A program made the position numbers and the translations under genes. Under the pieces are notes generated by a model that saw only the letters and a list, made by a program, of their open reading frames with translations, was not told where the DNA came from and searched no databases. From Thermogemmata fonticola (GTDB lineage: Bacteria > Planctomycetota > Planctomycetia > Gemmatales > Gemmataceae), in contig NZ_JACEFB010000004.1 of assembly GCF_013694095.1 (NCBI RefSeq), positions 261,471 through 325,470 of the forward strand: a stretch of 64,000 nucleotides of DNA, written 5' to 3'. Of this stretch, positions 47,048 to 55,829 are shown one piece after another; within the stretch, counting starts at the first letter, position 1; each line of letters starts with the position of its first letter.

Positions 47048-47517
47048 GGCTGGCTCCTTGTCTAGCTCGCGGCGGGATGCCTGGGGTGGGCGAATCCCCT
47101 TCCGTCGCGGCATTTGACATTTTTTCTTTGAGTGTTCATATGTTTTAGTGTAAATATACACCCTAAAATTGTCCCTGTCAAATCGAATTGGCCAAATTTT
47201 TCCAAAAAAGCGTTTTTTCAGGGAAAAGGCAGGGAAAACAGCAAGCAGCGAGCGGTGGAAAACAGCGAATGGCGAATGGTTAAAAACCATCGACGGGGAG
47301 ACAGTTCAGGACAACAGCAGGTCACTTCCCGATAGCCGCGAATGGCGAATGGAAAGAGGATGGGGAGCGGCGGGTTTTCCGGCGAATCGGTGCGGTTTCC
47401 CCGGCCCAACGGCGGAGAGCTACGGGGGTAGCGGGGTGTCTGACAACGGGGTAGGATGGAGTAGATTTGGGGAAAGTCTCATCGTGGATGGAAGCGGGAT
47501 TCTGAGGAGTTTTTGCC
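45212..47517. other. Gene-poor 2.3 kb region with an AT-rich patch
   Basis: Apart from the doubtful minus-strand frame, no gene is recognised. Base composition drops to AT-rich at 46050-46180 and 47100-47200. Near 47225-47360 the phrase GCGAATGGCGAATGG recurs, also found at 61200-61320. Confidence 0.4.
47153..47181 (-). promoter_or_regulatory. Near-consensus sigma-70 type promoter, minus strand
   Basis: TTGACA (plus strand 47176-47181) and TATATT (47153-47158) are separated by exactly 17 bases, in an AT-rich context. Transcription would start near 47146 and run toward the ATG at 47047, about 100 bases downstream. Confidence 0.6.
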
Positions 47518-48717
47518 ATGCGCGAGCGGGAGGTGCCGGAGCCGTTGGTGGTGGAGCCGTGGTGGCGGCGGTTTGGGTCCACCGCACTGACACTGCTGCG
47601 TCAGATTGCCCGCCGGCCATTGGACCCTCTGCCGCGCTTGATTTTGGCCGATTTTCTGGAGGAAAACGGCGCCCCGGCACGGGCGGAGTTCATCCGCTTG
47701 CAGGTGGCTGAGATGGATCGCCGTTGGGGTTGGGAGGACAAGAAATACTGGCCGGAGCGGGAGCGGGCATTGTGGCAGCGGCATCGGGATGAGTGGCTGG
47801 AGGGCTTGCCGAAGTGGAGCTGGTGCCTCTGGGGCGGCCTGGTGGAAGGGGTGGCGGTGCGGACTCCCAAGTTGTGGCGTGCGGCCCGGCAGCAGATCGA
47901 CGTGCGGCGGGTGAGCTGTGACTTTCGGGATTTTGACACGCTGCTGAAGAATCTGGAGTTGCTAGCGGGGGTGGTGTACCTGGCGGTGACGGGGAGCCAA
48001 CTCGGAGTTGCGAGGCTGCGTGCGTTGGTGCAGTCGCCTTCCATTCAACATGTGGCGGTGCTGAATTTGCTGTCCCAACGGATCGGGATGGAGGGGGTCC
48101 TGGTGTTGGCGTTGTCCCCCTACTTGCAGAACCTGACGGAGCTGATATTGGGCTGGAACGGGCTGGGTGATGCCGGGGTCGAGGTGTTGGCGCACTTTCC
48201 TTCCTTGGAGCATCTCACGACGCTCAACCTGTGGTGGAACGGGGTCGGCGATGCGGGGGCGGAGGCGTTGGCGCAGTCCTCCCGTTTTCCCCGCCTGAGC
48301 CGGCTGTGGCTGGGCTTCAACCGGATCGGTACGGCGGGGGCCGAAGCACTGGCCGAGTCTCCTCATCTGCAGAACTTGACACTGCTGGACCTGGGAATCA
48401 ACCGGATCGGTGCGGCGGGGGCGGAGGCGTTGGCGCGATCGCCTCACTTCCAGAAGCTGACCTATCTCTCGCTCAACGGTAACCAGATCGGGGATGCGGG
48501 GGCGATGGCTCTGGCGCAGTCCCCTCATTTCCCGGCTTTGGCGCGGCTTTTTCTGGGCGGCAACGAGATTGGCGACGTGGGGGCGAAGGCGTTGGCGCAG
48601 TCGCCGTATCTCCAGAACCTCACGGAGTTGGAGCTGGAGGGCAACCCGATTGGGGCGGTGGGGCGGGAGGCGTTGCAGCAGTCGCCGTATTTGCGGCAGT
48701 GCCGGGTGCGGCTGTGA
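47518..48717 (+). CDS. Leucine-rich-repeat protein with Gemmata-type repeat-companion domain
   Basis: A 399-residue protein. The first 60 residues (ALTLLRQIARRPLDPLPRLILADFLEENGAPARAEFIRLQ, here read in parts) are the TIGR02996-type domain that in Gemmata relatives precedes repeats. From about residue 180 there are at least seven ribonuclease-inhibitor-like repeats of about 24-28 residues, each with LxLxxNxIGxAGAEALAxSPxL. No signal peptide or membrane segment, so probably cytoplasmic and protein-binding. A damaged paralogue lies at 55830-56212. Located between G-rich repeats and the MarR gene. Confidence 0.88.
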   Translation: MREREVPEPLVVEPWWRRFGSTALTLLRQIARRPLDPLPRLILADFLEENGAPARAEFIRLQVAEMDRRWGWEDKKYWPERERALWQRHRDEWLEGLPKWSWCLWGGLVEGVAVRTPKLWRAARQQIDVRRVSCDFRDFDTLLKNLELLAGVVYLAVTGSQLGVARLRALVQSPSIQHVAVLNLLSQRIGMEGVLVLALSPYLQNLTELILGWNGLGDAGVEVLAHFPSLEHLTTLNLWWNGVGDAGAEALAQSSRFPRLSRLWLGFNRIGTAGAEALAESPHLQNLTLLDLGINRIGAAGAEALARSPHFQKLTYLSLNGNQIGDAGAMALAQSPHFPALARLFLGGNEIGDVGAKALAQSPYLQNLTELELEGNPIGAVGREALQQSPYLRQCRVRL

Positions 48718-48762
48718 GGCGGGGGTAACGGCGGAGGTGTTCTGGGGGCTGTTCCGCGGTCT

Positions 48763-49362
48763 TCAGGGGGAGGTGGGGAGGGTGGTGTGGTCGGGGCAGT
48801 GGAGGCGGAGTTCGGTGAGGTGGAGGGGTTGGTTGAGGAGGCCGCAGTGGTGGGGGGCGTCGGGGTTGCTGTAGCGGTGGGGCTGGAAGTAGAGGCAGGT
48901 TTGGCACTGGCGGGTGAGGCTGACGAGGCCGGCGCGTTGCAGGCGGGCGATGAGGTCGAGGAGGCAGGCGAGGAAGGTGCCTTTGGTGTTGGGGTCGAGG
49001 GCGGCGACTTGCTGGCGGATGGCGTCGGCCCAGTGTTGGAGGTGGCGGGCACGGCGGCGTCCGGCGGGGGTGAGGGCCACGACGCGGATGCGGCCATCGC
49101 GGGGGGCGCGGCGCTGTTCCACCAGGCCCTTTTCGACCAAACTGCGGACGGCATCGCTGACGGTGGGGAGAGTCAGGCCGAAGCGGCTGGCCAATTCCGA
49201 CATGGACACTTCGCTGTCATCGAGGCTGATGAGATAGAGGAGCATTTGGGCTTGGGTGGCGCTGAGGTCCTGGGCGTAGGCGGCGTCCCAGAGGCTTTTG
49301 TGGAGGGCGACGGCGAGGCGTTCCAAGGCGGCGGTGATTTTGGCGTTGACATCATCGGGCAT
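48763..49362 (-). CDS. MarR-family transcriptional regulator with C-terminal Cys/His cluster
   Basis: A 199-residue regulator. The winged helix runs through about residues 35-105 (TQAQMLLYLISLDDSEVSMSELASRFGLTLPTVSDAVRSLVEKGLVEQ and the wing RDGRIRVVALT). The C-terminal 40 residues carry CQTCLYF, DAPHHCGLL and LRLHCPDH, a conserved arrangement that probably binds a metal or responds to redox or nitrosative stress; that is inference. The protoglobin gene is 45 bases upstream on the same strand, so the two are likely co-transcribed and the regulator probably acts on the palindrome cluster at 50080-50125. Confidence 0.88.
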   Translation of the reverse strand: MPDDVNAKITAALERLAVALHKSLWDAAYAQDLSATQAQMLLYLISLDDSEVSMSELASRFGLTLPTVSDAVRSLVEKGLVEQRRAPRDGRIRVVALTPAGRRRARHLQHWADAIRQQVAALDPNTKGTFLACLLDLIARLQRAGLVSLTRQCQTCLYFQPHRYSNPDAPHHCGLLNQPLHLTELRLHCPDHTTLPTSP

Positions 49363-49406
49363 GGCGGGAAGGCCTCAGGGCAGCGGTCCGGGGTTTGGCG
49401 GGCGGT

Positions 49407-50009
49407 TCAGTAGTCGCCGTCTTTGACATAAGGCTGGCACCAGAGGGCCACTTGCAGGGTGACGGCTTTGAACCAGGCATGATACATTTTATCGACTTCG
49501 GCGGGGCTGTGGCCTTTGCGGGCGAGGAAATCGCGGAGGGTGATGGTGATGGGAGCGATGAAGGCGACGAGGTAGCGGAGGGGGACGACGGGGGTGGCGG
49601 AGTTTGTGACGTGGTCGGTCTGGTTCTTTTTGGTGCGGTGGTGGCGCAGGCCGATTTCGTACTGGTAGTTGAGCCAATCCTGGTCGCGGGGTCGGCGGCA
49701 GGTGTCGAGAATCCACTGGCCGAAGCGGCGGCGGACGGCGGCGAGATACTCGGCGATGGGCTGGCCCTGGGCGTCGGTGAAGTAGCGCAGCAGATGGGGA
49801 TGCGCGGCCACGAAGCCGTACCACAGGTCGAGGATGGCTTCGATCTGATCGGCGAGGACATCACCGGCCTGGCGCAGGTACTGTTCATCTTCGGGAGTCC
49901 AGAGAACGGCTTGTTCGAGCTGCCGGAGTTCTTCGAGGGTCAGCGGGGAACGGGCCGTGTCGGCCTGGCCGTAGGTGTAGCCGGGAATTGTGGCAGGGGT
50001 CGTACTCAT
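49407..50009 (-). CDS. Protoglobin (heme-binding gas sensor or scavenger)
   Basis: A 200-residue single-domain globin of the protoglobin group. The PGYTYG opening, LTLEELRQLEQAVLWTPEDEQYLRQAG, and the heme-pocket segment EIGLRHHRTKKNQTDHV with the likely proximal His at 123 are typical. Protoglobins bind O2, CO and NO; no output domain is fused. The MarR regulator follows, and a set of palindromes lies 70-115 bases upstream. AAAGGAGCG precedes the ATG. Confidence 0.88.
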   Translation of the reverse strand: MSTTPATIPGYTYGQADTARSPLTLEELRQLEQAVLWTPEDEQYLRQAGDVLADQIEAILDLWYGFVAAHPHLLRYFTDAQGQPIAEYLAAVRRRFGQWILDTCRRPRDQDWLNYQYEIGLRHHRTKKNQTDHVTNSATPVVPLRYLVAFIAPITITLRDFLARKGHSPAEVDKMYHAWFKAVTLQVALWCQPYVKDGDY

Positions 50010-50079
50010 CGCTTCGCTCCTTTCTTGGTCTGAAGGACTTGTGGGGAAGGAGGAGCCGGCCGCCTCCCAAGGGGAAGCC

Positions 50080-50125
50080 TATAGGGAAACCCTATAAATT
50101 TGATCTATAGGAAAACCCTATAGGG
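50080..50125. promoter_or_regulatory. Cluster of palindromes, probable MarR operator upstream of protoglobin
   Basis: TATAGGG-AAA-CCCTATA at 50080-50096 and CTATAGG-AAAA-CCCTATAG at 50105-50123, the latter overlapping the perfect palindrome CCCTATAGGG at 50116-50125. The centres are about 26 bases apart, two to three helical turns. They lie in the promoter region of the protoglobin-MarR pair. Confidence 0.7.
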
Positions 50126-50267
50126 AAATCCGTCGGGACGTGGGAGGCGGCGGTCCGATACTTAGGACTGCTAATTATTATGGCGAGGGGTGGGGGTTGT
50201 GTCCAGAGGGATTTTTTCGGGACGAGGTGTCCGGGCGGGTTTGCAGGGTGGCGCGGAGGGAGAAGTG

Positions 50268-51299
50268 TCAGGTGGCTGTCAAAGCTGGGCGGGGGGCGCG
50301 GTCGAGGGCAGAGCGGAGGAGTTCGAGGATGAGCCATTCAAAGGAGTAGCCGGCGGCCTGGAGGGCGTTGACGAGGATGAGGCTGATGAGGTAGGGGTTG
50401 GGGTTGACTTCGAGGATGTGGGGTTGGCCGTGGGCGTCGAGGCGGATGTCGAGGCGGGCGTAGTCGCGGCAGTGGAAGAGTCGGAAGGCGCGGCGGGCGA
50501 GGTGGTCGATGGCGTGCTGGAGTTGGGGGTCGAGGGTAACGGGCGCCTGGACGAGGCAGCGTTGGTATTCGCCGCTGGCGGTGTCCCATTTGGCGGTGTA
50601 GGTGTAGACGGGGTGCCAGCGGGGGTCGGCGGGTTGGAAGACGATTTCGCCGGGGGGCAGGACGAGGAGGCGGCGCTGGGCGGGGGGGCCGATTTCGAGG
50701 ACGTTGACGTGGAATTCGCGTCCGGGGAGGAGTTCTTCGAGGAGCAGAGGCGGGGCGAAGTGCTGGCGGAGACGGGCGACGGCAGCGGGGAGCTGTTCGG
50801 GGGTTGTCACCACGTTGTCCTGTTCGATGCCGATGCTAGCGTCTTCGAAGGTGGGTTTGACGATGAGGGGGTAGCGGCCGGTCCAGCGGGGTTCGTCGTC
50901 CGCATCGAGGAGGGCGAAGGGGGGCGTGGGCAGTTCGGCGCCGCGGAGGAGGTATTTGCTGGCGGCTTTGTCGCGTCCGAGGGCGAGGCAGCGGGCGGGG
51001 CAGCCGGTGTAGGGCAGGCCGAGCCATTCGAGCAGGGCGGCGGCTTGGACTTCGGTCACGGAGGATTCCGGCACGCCTTCGTGGAGGTTGAAGACGGCGT
51101 CGGGGCGCTGGCGGCGGACTTCGTCGAGCAACGGTTGCAGGTCGTGGGCCAGCCCCAGGGTGCGGACGGCGTAACCGGCCTCGCGGAGCACGGCGGTGCA
51201 TTCGGCGACGGTGTCGAGCACGTCCCGTTCCGCTTCGTACTGCGGGTGGTGGGGGGGGAGTACCGGTTCGTTGTACAGCACCAGGACAGATGCGGACAT
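50268..51299 (-). CDS. ATP-grasp ligase, D-Ala-D-Ala ligase-like (1)
   Basis: A 343-residue ATP-grasp enzyme. VFNLHEGVPESSVTEVQAAALLEWLGLPYTGCPARCLALGRDKAASK is the ligase N-terminal region and the lysine-containing entry to the ATP-grasp fold; YPLIVKPTFEDASIGI and LEELLPGREFHVNVLE follow; LDIRLDAHGQPHILEVNPNPYL carries the metal-binding Asp, Glu and Asn. It belongs to the D-alanine-D-alanine ligase-like group but has no standard mur/ftsZ neighbours, so its substrate may be other than D-Ala. A second, related ligase gene ends 31 bases upstream on the same strand. Confidence 0.85.
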   Translation of the reverse strand: MSASVLVLYNEPVLPPHHPQYEAERDVLDTVAECTAVLREAGYAVRTLGLAHDLQPLLDEVRRQRPDAVFNLHEGVPESSVTEVQAAALLEWLGLPYTGCPARCLALGRDKAASKYLLRGAELPTPPFALLDADDEPRWTGRYPLIVKPTFEDASIGIEQDNVVTTPEQLPAAVARLRQHFAPPLLLEELLPGREFHVNVLEIGPPAQRRLLVLPPGEIVFQPADPRWHPVYTYTAKWDTASGEYQRCLVQAPVTLDPQLQHAIDHLARRAFRLFHCRDYARLDIRLDAHGQPHILEVNPNPYLISLILVNALQAAGYSFEWLILELLRSALDRAPRPALTAT

Positions 51300-51330
51300 G
51301 CGTGCCTCCGCAGGATGCGAGATCGTGGTG

Positions 51331-52359
51331 TCAGGGGGGTGGCAGTCCCCAGCGGCGGGTGGCGGCTTCGAGGATGGCCCGGAGGAGTTGCTCGTAGGTG
51401 TAGCCGACGCGGTAGGCCAGGTAGCAGAGGTCGCCGGAGGTGGGGCTGAGGCCGGGCAGCGGGTTGATTTCCAGGAAGTAAGGGACGCCGTCGCGGATGC
51501 GGAAGTCCACGCGGGCCAGGTCGCGGCAGCCCAGGGCGGTGAAGGCGGTTAGGGCGTCGGTTTCCACCGCTTGATAGACGGCGGGGGGCAGCCGGGCCGG
51601 GGCTTCGTAGTCCACCTGATCGTGCCAGGCCCGCTTGACTTCCAGACTGTAGATGAAGCGCTGGGGGTCGGCCTTGGGCACGATGCGCATCACGCCGAGC
51701 GCCTGGGGCGGGTCATTCCCCACGATGCCGACGGTCACTTCCTCCCCGGCGATGTATTCTTCCACCAGGGCGGCCTGGCGGTAGGTTTGCCAGATGCGGA
51801 CGACGGCCGGTCCGAGCGCGGCGGGGTCTTCGACCAGGGCGTGGCGGCGGATGCCTTTGCTGGAGCCTTCCCAGACGGGCTTGACGATCACGGGCAGGGA
51901 GAGACCGGCTTCGGCGAGCAAGGGGGGAAACTCGGCGTAATCGCCGTCGTAGCCGTGGGGCGGGGGCGGAAGGGTCAGCCCTTGGGGGACGGTGAGGCCG
52001 GCGGCGGCCATCACGGTGCGGGTGAGGCTTTTGTCCAGGGCGAGGGCCAAGGCCAGCGGGTCGGAACCGCTGTAGGGGATGCCCAATAGCTCGCAGACAG
52101 CGGGGACGCGCGCCTCCCGGCAGCGGCTCACCCCGTATCCTTCGGACAGGTTGAAGACCAACTCCGGCGGCTCGCGGAGCAAGGCCTGCACCAGCGGCGG
52201 GCCGTCGCCCAGGATGCGCACCTCGTGCCCCCAGCGGCGGAAGACCTCGGCGATCGCCGTCACCGTTTCGGGGCTGTCCCACTCTTCGTGCCAGTCGTCG
52301 GGCAGACCGGCCGGCGGGGGTGTGTCCGGTTTGAGCGTGCAAGCAATGCCGATGCGCAT
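51331..52359 (-). CDS. ATP-grasp ligase, D-Ala-D-Ala ligase-like (2)
   Basis: A 342-residue ATP-grasp enzyme. LVFNLSEGYGVSRCREARVPAVCELLGIPYSGSDPLALALALDKSLTR, VIVKPVWEGSSKGI, VEEYIAGEEVTVGIVG and ARVDFRIRDGVPYFLEINPLPGLSP give all the nucleotide and metal motifs. It is a distant paralogue of the neighbouring ligase, not a recent copy. The start at 52359 (MRIGIACTLK) is chosen over a GTG four codons upstream. It lies in a row with the other ligase, a small membrane protein and the KamA-type enzyme, all on the minus strand. Confidence 0.85.
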   Translation of the reverse strand: MRIGIACTLKPDTPPPAGLPDDWHEEWDSPETVTAIAEVFRRWGHEVRILGDGPPLVQALLREPPELVFNLSEGYGVSRCREARVPAVCELLGIPYSGSDPLALALALDKSLTRTVMAAAGLTVPQGLTLPPPPHGYDGDYAEFPPLLAEAGLSLPVIVKPVWEGSSKGIRRHALVEDPAALGPAVVRIWQTYRQAALVEEYIAGEEVTVGIVGNDPPQALGVMRIVPKADPQRFIYSLEVKRAWHDQVDYEAPARLPPAVYQAVETDALTAFTALGCRDLARVDFRIRDGVPYFLEINPLPGLSPTSGDLCYLAYRVGYTYEQLLRAILEAATRRWGLPPP

Positions 52360-52394
52360 GGGAGACTGCACAGGCGAGGGGGCGAGCCAGCGAG

Positions 52395-52661
52395 CTAATC
52401 GGAGGAAGCCGGGGGCGAAGCAGCGGGCGGAGAGGGCCTGCGTGCGCGGCGATACCCCTGATAGGCGGACCAGCCATTGACCAGGGCGGCCAGAGCGGCC
52501 AGGGCCGCCGCCAGGTAGTAAAAGTCCGCCTTGGGGTTCTCCGGTTGGAGGGCGTAGGCCAAAAGGCCGAGGGCCAGGGCCGCCGCCAGCACGGTCCAGA
52601 TCACGCCCTGGACGAATTGGCGCCGGGCCGCTTGCGTCTCACCGTTTCCCGATGAACTCAT
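52395..52661 (-). CDS. Small membrane protein with two helices
   Basis: An 88-residue protein. A polar N-terminus is followed by two membrane helices (about residues 17-37, QGVIWTVLAAALALGLLAYAL, and 45-63, FYYLAAALAALAALVNGWSAY), then an Arg- and Pro-rich tail. GGAGGAGC precedes the ATG. It lies between the KamA-type enzyme and the ATP-grasp genes with short gaps, so it is probably part of the same operon. Function unknown. Confidence 0.65.
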   Translation of the reverse strand: MSSSGNGETQAARRQFVQGVIWTVLAAALALGLLAYALQPENPKADFYYLAAALAALAALVNGWSAYQGYRRARRPSPPAASPPASSD

Positions 52662-52702
52662 GGCTGCTCCTCCTGCCACCGGGGCCACAGAACCGCTCCC
52701 GT

Positions 52703-54124
52703 CTAGGAGTGGGCGGGATCGGGGACCAGCGGCAGCGGGATGCGCGGCGCGGCTTTGCTGCTGGTGCTGCGTGTGCCGGTGGCTGCGCCTTTGCGCCGGG
52801 ATTTGCGGCTCGTGGACGCCCGCCGCCGGGCCATCCGCTCGTTCCCCTCCGGCACCAGCACCGACTGGTCCCCTTGCAGCAAGGCACTCACCCCTTGCGT
52901 GGCCGTGGGTCGAATCGTCGCCGGCTTGTCCTCCGCTTGATAGCGAATCAGCAGCCCTTCGTAATTGCGCAGCACCACCGCGTCGTCCGACATCGACACC
53001 AGATAATTCGGCATCAGCGGAATCTTTCCTCCGCCGTGCGGGCTGTCCACCACATAGGTGGGGATGCCGATGCCGCTGACATGTCCTCGCAGCCCTTCGA
53101 TGATCTCCAGCCCTTTCCAGATGCTGGTGCGGAAGTGCCCAGCCCCCACCACCGGATCGCAGTGGAACAGATAGTAGGGGCGGACTTTGATCCGAAGCAG
53201 GCCGCGGATCAATTCCCGCATGATCGCCAGATCGTCGTTGACTCCACGCAGCAGCACCGTGTGATTGTTGACGGGAATGCCGGCTTTGATCAAGGCCCGG
53301 CAGGCCCGGCTCGCCTCCGGCGTGATCTCCCGCGGATGATTGAAATGGGTGTGGACGTACACCTTCTCCGCGGACTCCAGCAGTTCAATCAGTTCCGGAT
53401 CGAAGAGGCGCTGGGGCAAGGTCACCGGCACGCGCGTGCCGATGCGCACGACATCAACGTGGGGAATCTCCCGCAACTGTTCCAGGTAATAGCGCAGCTT
53501 GGGCAGGGGGAGGGTGAGCGGATCGCCGCCGGAGACGATGACATCACGCACCTGGGGATGCCGCCGAATGTAGTCGATCATCCGTTCGTCATTGGGATGG
53601 ATGGCTTCCCAGCCGCCGCGGGTGAGCGTGGCCCGCTTGCGGGTGCAGAAGCGGCAGTACATCGAGCAGTTCGGCGTGGTCAAAAGCAGCACCCGGTCGG
53701 GATAGCGATGGGTGAGGCCGGGCACGGGCGAGTCCTTATCTTCCTCCAGCGGATCGGTCAGGGCGTAGCCGGAGGCCGACTCCGCTTCCTGCGCCGAGGG
53801 GACGGATTGCAAACGGATGGGGTCTTGGGGATCGTCCGGATCGATGAGGGAGAAGTAGTAGGGCGGGATGGCCATTTTGTAGTCGCCTTCCAGGCGGCCA
53901 ATGGCTTCGAGTTCCTCCCGGCTGAGGCGGAGCAGGCGGCGCAACTGCCGCACCGAACGGATGGCATGCTGCATCTGCCAGCGCCAGTCCTGCCATTGCT
54001 CTTCCGGGACATCGTGCCAGGTGGGATGGCGCCGCGGACGACTCGGAGGTTCCTCTTCCTCGGACGCCAGCGCGGGCGTAGGAACGGCCGGAGCCAACGA
54101 ACGGCGAGCATCAAGCTCGAACAT
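52703..54124 (-). CDS. kamA: Lysine 2,3-aminomutase-type radical SAM enzyme
   Basis: A 473-residue PLP- and SAM-dependent enzyme. The radical SAM cluster site CSMYCRFC has cysteines at 153, 157 and 160; VSGGDPLTLPL and YVHTHFNHPREIT follow; PVVGAGHFRT and VVDSPHGGGKIPLMPNY contain the PLP-binding Lys in GGGK. The family makes beta-lysine, or in EpmB modifies elongation factor P. The C-terminal 60 residues are Arg/Ser/Lys-rich, not part of the core. No acetyltransferase ablB or epmA neighbour is present; instead two ATP-grasp ligases follow. The start is set at 54124. Confidence 0.88.
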   Translation of the reverse strand: MFELDARRSLAPAVPTPALASEEEEPPSRPRRHPTWHDVPEEQWQDWRWQMQHAIRSVRQLRRLLRLSREELEAIGRLEGDYKMAIPPYYFSLIDPDDPQDPIRLQSVPSAQEAESASGYALTDPLEEDKDSPVPGLTHRYPDRVLLLTTPNCSMYCRFCTRKRATLTRGGWEAIHPNDERMIDYIRRHPQVRDVIVSGGDPLTLPLPKLRYYLEQLREIPHVDVVRIGTRVPVTLPQRLFDPELIELLESAEKVYVHTHFNHPREITPEASRACRALIKAGIPVNNHTVLLRGVNDDLAIMRELIRGLLRIKVRPYYLFHCDPVVGAGHFRTSIWKGLEIIEGLRGHVSGIGIPTYVVDSPHGGGKIPLMPNYLVSMSDDAVVLRNYEGLLIRYQAEDKPATIRPTATQGVSALLQGDQSVLVPEGNERMARRRASTSRKSRRKGAATGTRSTSSKAAPRIPLPLVPDPAHS

Positions 54125-54521
54125 ACAGACGCGGACCTCGTCGGGTCGGGAGATTCCGCCTCGTGCCCCCAATGGCACCGAGCAGGCGGGAGCGACTCAG
54201 CGTTGCATCACGCATATCACGAGTCGGCTTCATAAGATGAAATCTTAACACCGACTGCGCCGGAAACAAGTTGCTCTCACCGTTCGGAAGCCAAGAAATT
54301 GCCAAATTGTTCCGTCTGCGCCGTTGAGAGCATCCGCTCCGCCCGCCTCCCCACCGCCCTCCCCCTTGCCAGCGTCCACTTCAGCCTACCCTCCGCCCTT
54401 CACACCCTCCGCGCCTCGTGACACCCGCAACGCTCCCCACCTGCCGCCCTCCGTTGCAGTCCCGCCCCTCAGCGCGCCCCGTACAATGGAGGCAGCAGGA
54501 GGACCCCGCGAGGACAAACCC
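54125..54521. other. Intergenic, divergent promoters expected
   Basis: About 400 bases between the KamA-type gene and the DarT-DarG unit. Pyrimidine-rich on the plus strand in its second half. A TACAAT hexamer at 54482-54487, 35 bases before the darT ATG, could be a -10 box; no matching -35 is seen. Confidence 0.35.
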
Positions 54522-55708
54522 ATGCCCCGGAATCGGGTTGAAATCAAAAGCCTTTACTACATCACGCACCTGGACAATGTCTCCTCGATCCTGGAGAAAG
54601 GTATCCTGTCCCACAGCCGTGTTGCCACCGAAGGCGTGCCGTTCACACCGATCTTCACACCGATCTACGACGCCAGCATCGTCAGCAACCGCCAGCACAG
54701 AATGACCCCCGACGGCCGAAGTCTCTGGGAGTACGCCAACTTGTACTTCCAGCCCCGCAATCCCATGATGTACCGCGTCGTCTACGAGAAAGGCGCTGAC
54801 TATCTCGCCGTCCTCGGCGTCAAGCCGAAGTCCTCCACCTGCCCCACATCTGGATAACCGACGGCAACGCTGCCAGCGAACTGACACAATTCTTCCCTGC
54901 CTCGGACGGCCGGAAGATCATCCAAAACCAGTGGTCCATCCTCCAGGCCGACTACTGGAAAAAAGAGGATGGCTCGAAACGCAAAATCATGGCCGAGTGC
55001 CTCGTGCCGGAACAGATCGACCCCTCCTCGATCCACACCATCTACGTCGCCAGCCATCAGGTGAAAAAGCAACTCGAAAGCCACATCCGCCCTGCGAAAA
55101 TCCCCGTCGTCCCCGAACCGAATCTGTTCTTCCAGCCCGACTTCAAGAGACGAATCGGAAACAACATCTCCCTGGTCGAGGGAGATATGTTCTTCTCCAC
55201 CATGCAAACGCTCACGGTGAGCGTGAACCTCCAGGGTATCATGGGCAAAGGATTGGCCTCGCGCGCCAAGTATCAGTTCCCCGACGTCTACGTTTACTAC
55301 CAGGACTGTTGCCGAACGCGGCGCTTGGCGGCGGGCAAACCCTGCCTCTACAAGCGGGAAAGCTCCCTGGACGAAGACCTGGCCGATCTCTCCACCCCCC
55401 AGGACATCCCCAATGCCATCAAATGGTTCCTGCTCTTTGCCACCAAGCGGAGATGGCGCGACAATTCTCGAATCGAAGACATCGAAGCCGGCCTCGCTTG
55501 GTTCCGCGATCACTTCCGGGCAGAAGGGGTGAAGTCTGTCGCCTTCCCGGCCCTCGGTTGCGGCTTGGGAGGACTCCGCTGGGAACAGGTCGGACCGTTG
55601 ATGTGTCGGTACCTCCACGATCTCGGCATCGACGTCGCCATCTACCTGCCCCGCGAACGCGAAATCGACGAGCAATACCTCAGCGAAAAATACCTGCTCG
55701 GCGAGTGA
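54522..55708 (+). pseudogene. darTG: DarT ADP-ribosyltransferase fused to DarG macrodomain, broken by one-base frameshift
   Basis: DarT (DUF4433) adds ADP-ribose to thymidine in single-stranded DNA, and DarG, a macrodomain, removes it. The first part, from the ATG at 54522 with GAGGA upstream, reads YYITHLDNVSSILEKGIL, then SLWEYANLYFQPRNPMMYRVVYEK. It leaves frame at about 54828-54836 and would stop at 54857. A single missing G after CCG (VKP-EVLHLPHIW) restores the frame, which continues KRKIMAECLVP (catalytic Glu) and IYVASHQVK without a stop into NNISLVEGDMFF, GIMGKGLASRAKYQFP and VAFPALGCGLGGLRWEQV, the DarG core. No stop separates the two, so the native product is a fusion of about 395 residues. 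Either the toxin half is truncated by mutation or there is a sequencing error. Confidence 0.8.
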
Positions 55709-55829
55709 AACGGGAAATGAACGGCTCCGGCACCGAGCGTTCCCGTATGACTGTACCCTGTCACTTCCGAAAATTGGCTATTTGACAATCCGAGGTTTAC
55801 TGTTCACAAAATCATTTCTACATTTGTTC

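Noticed and set aside
50268..51299. Naming the ATP-grasp gene ddl
   Set aside because: There are two divergent copies in an unusual neighbourhood, so the substrate is uncertain.
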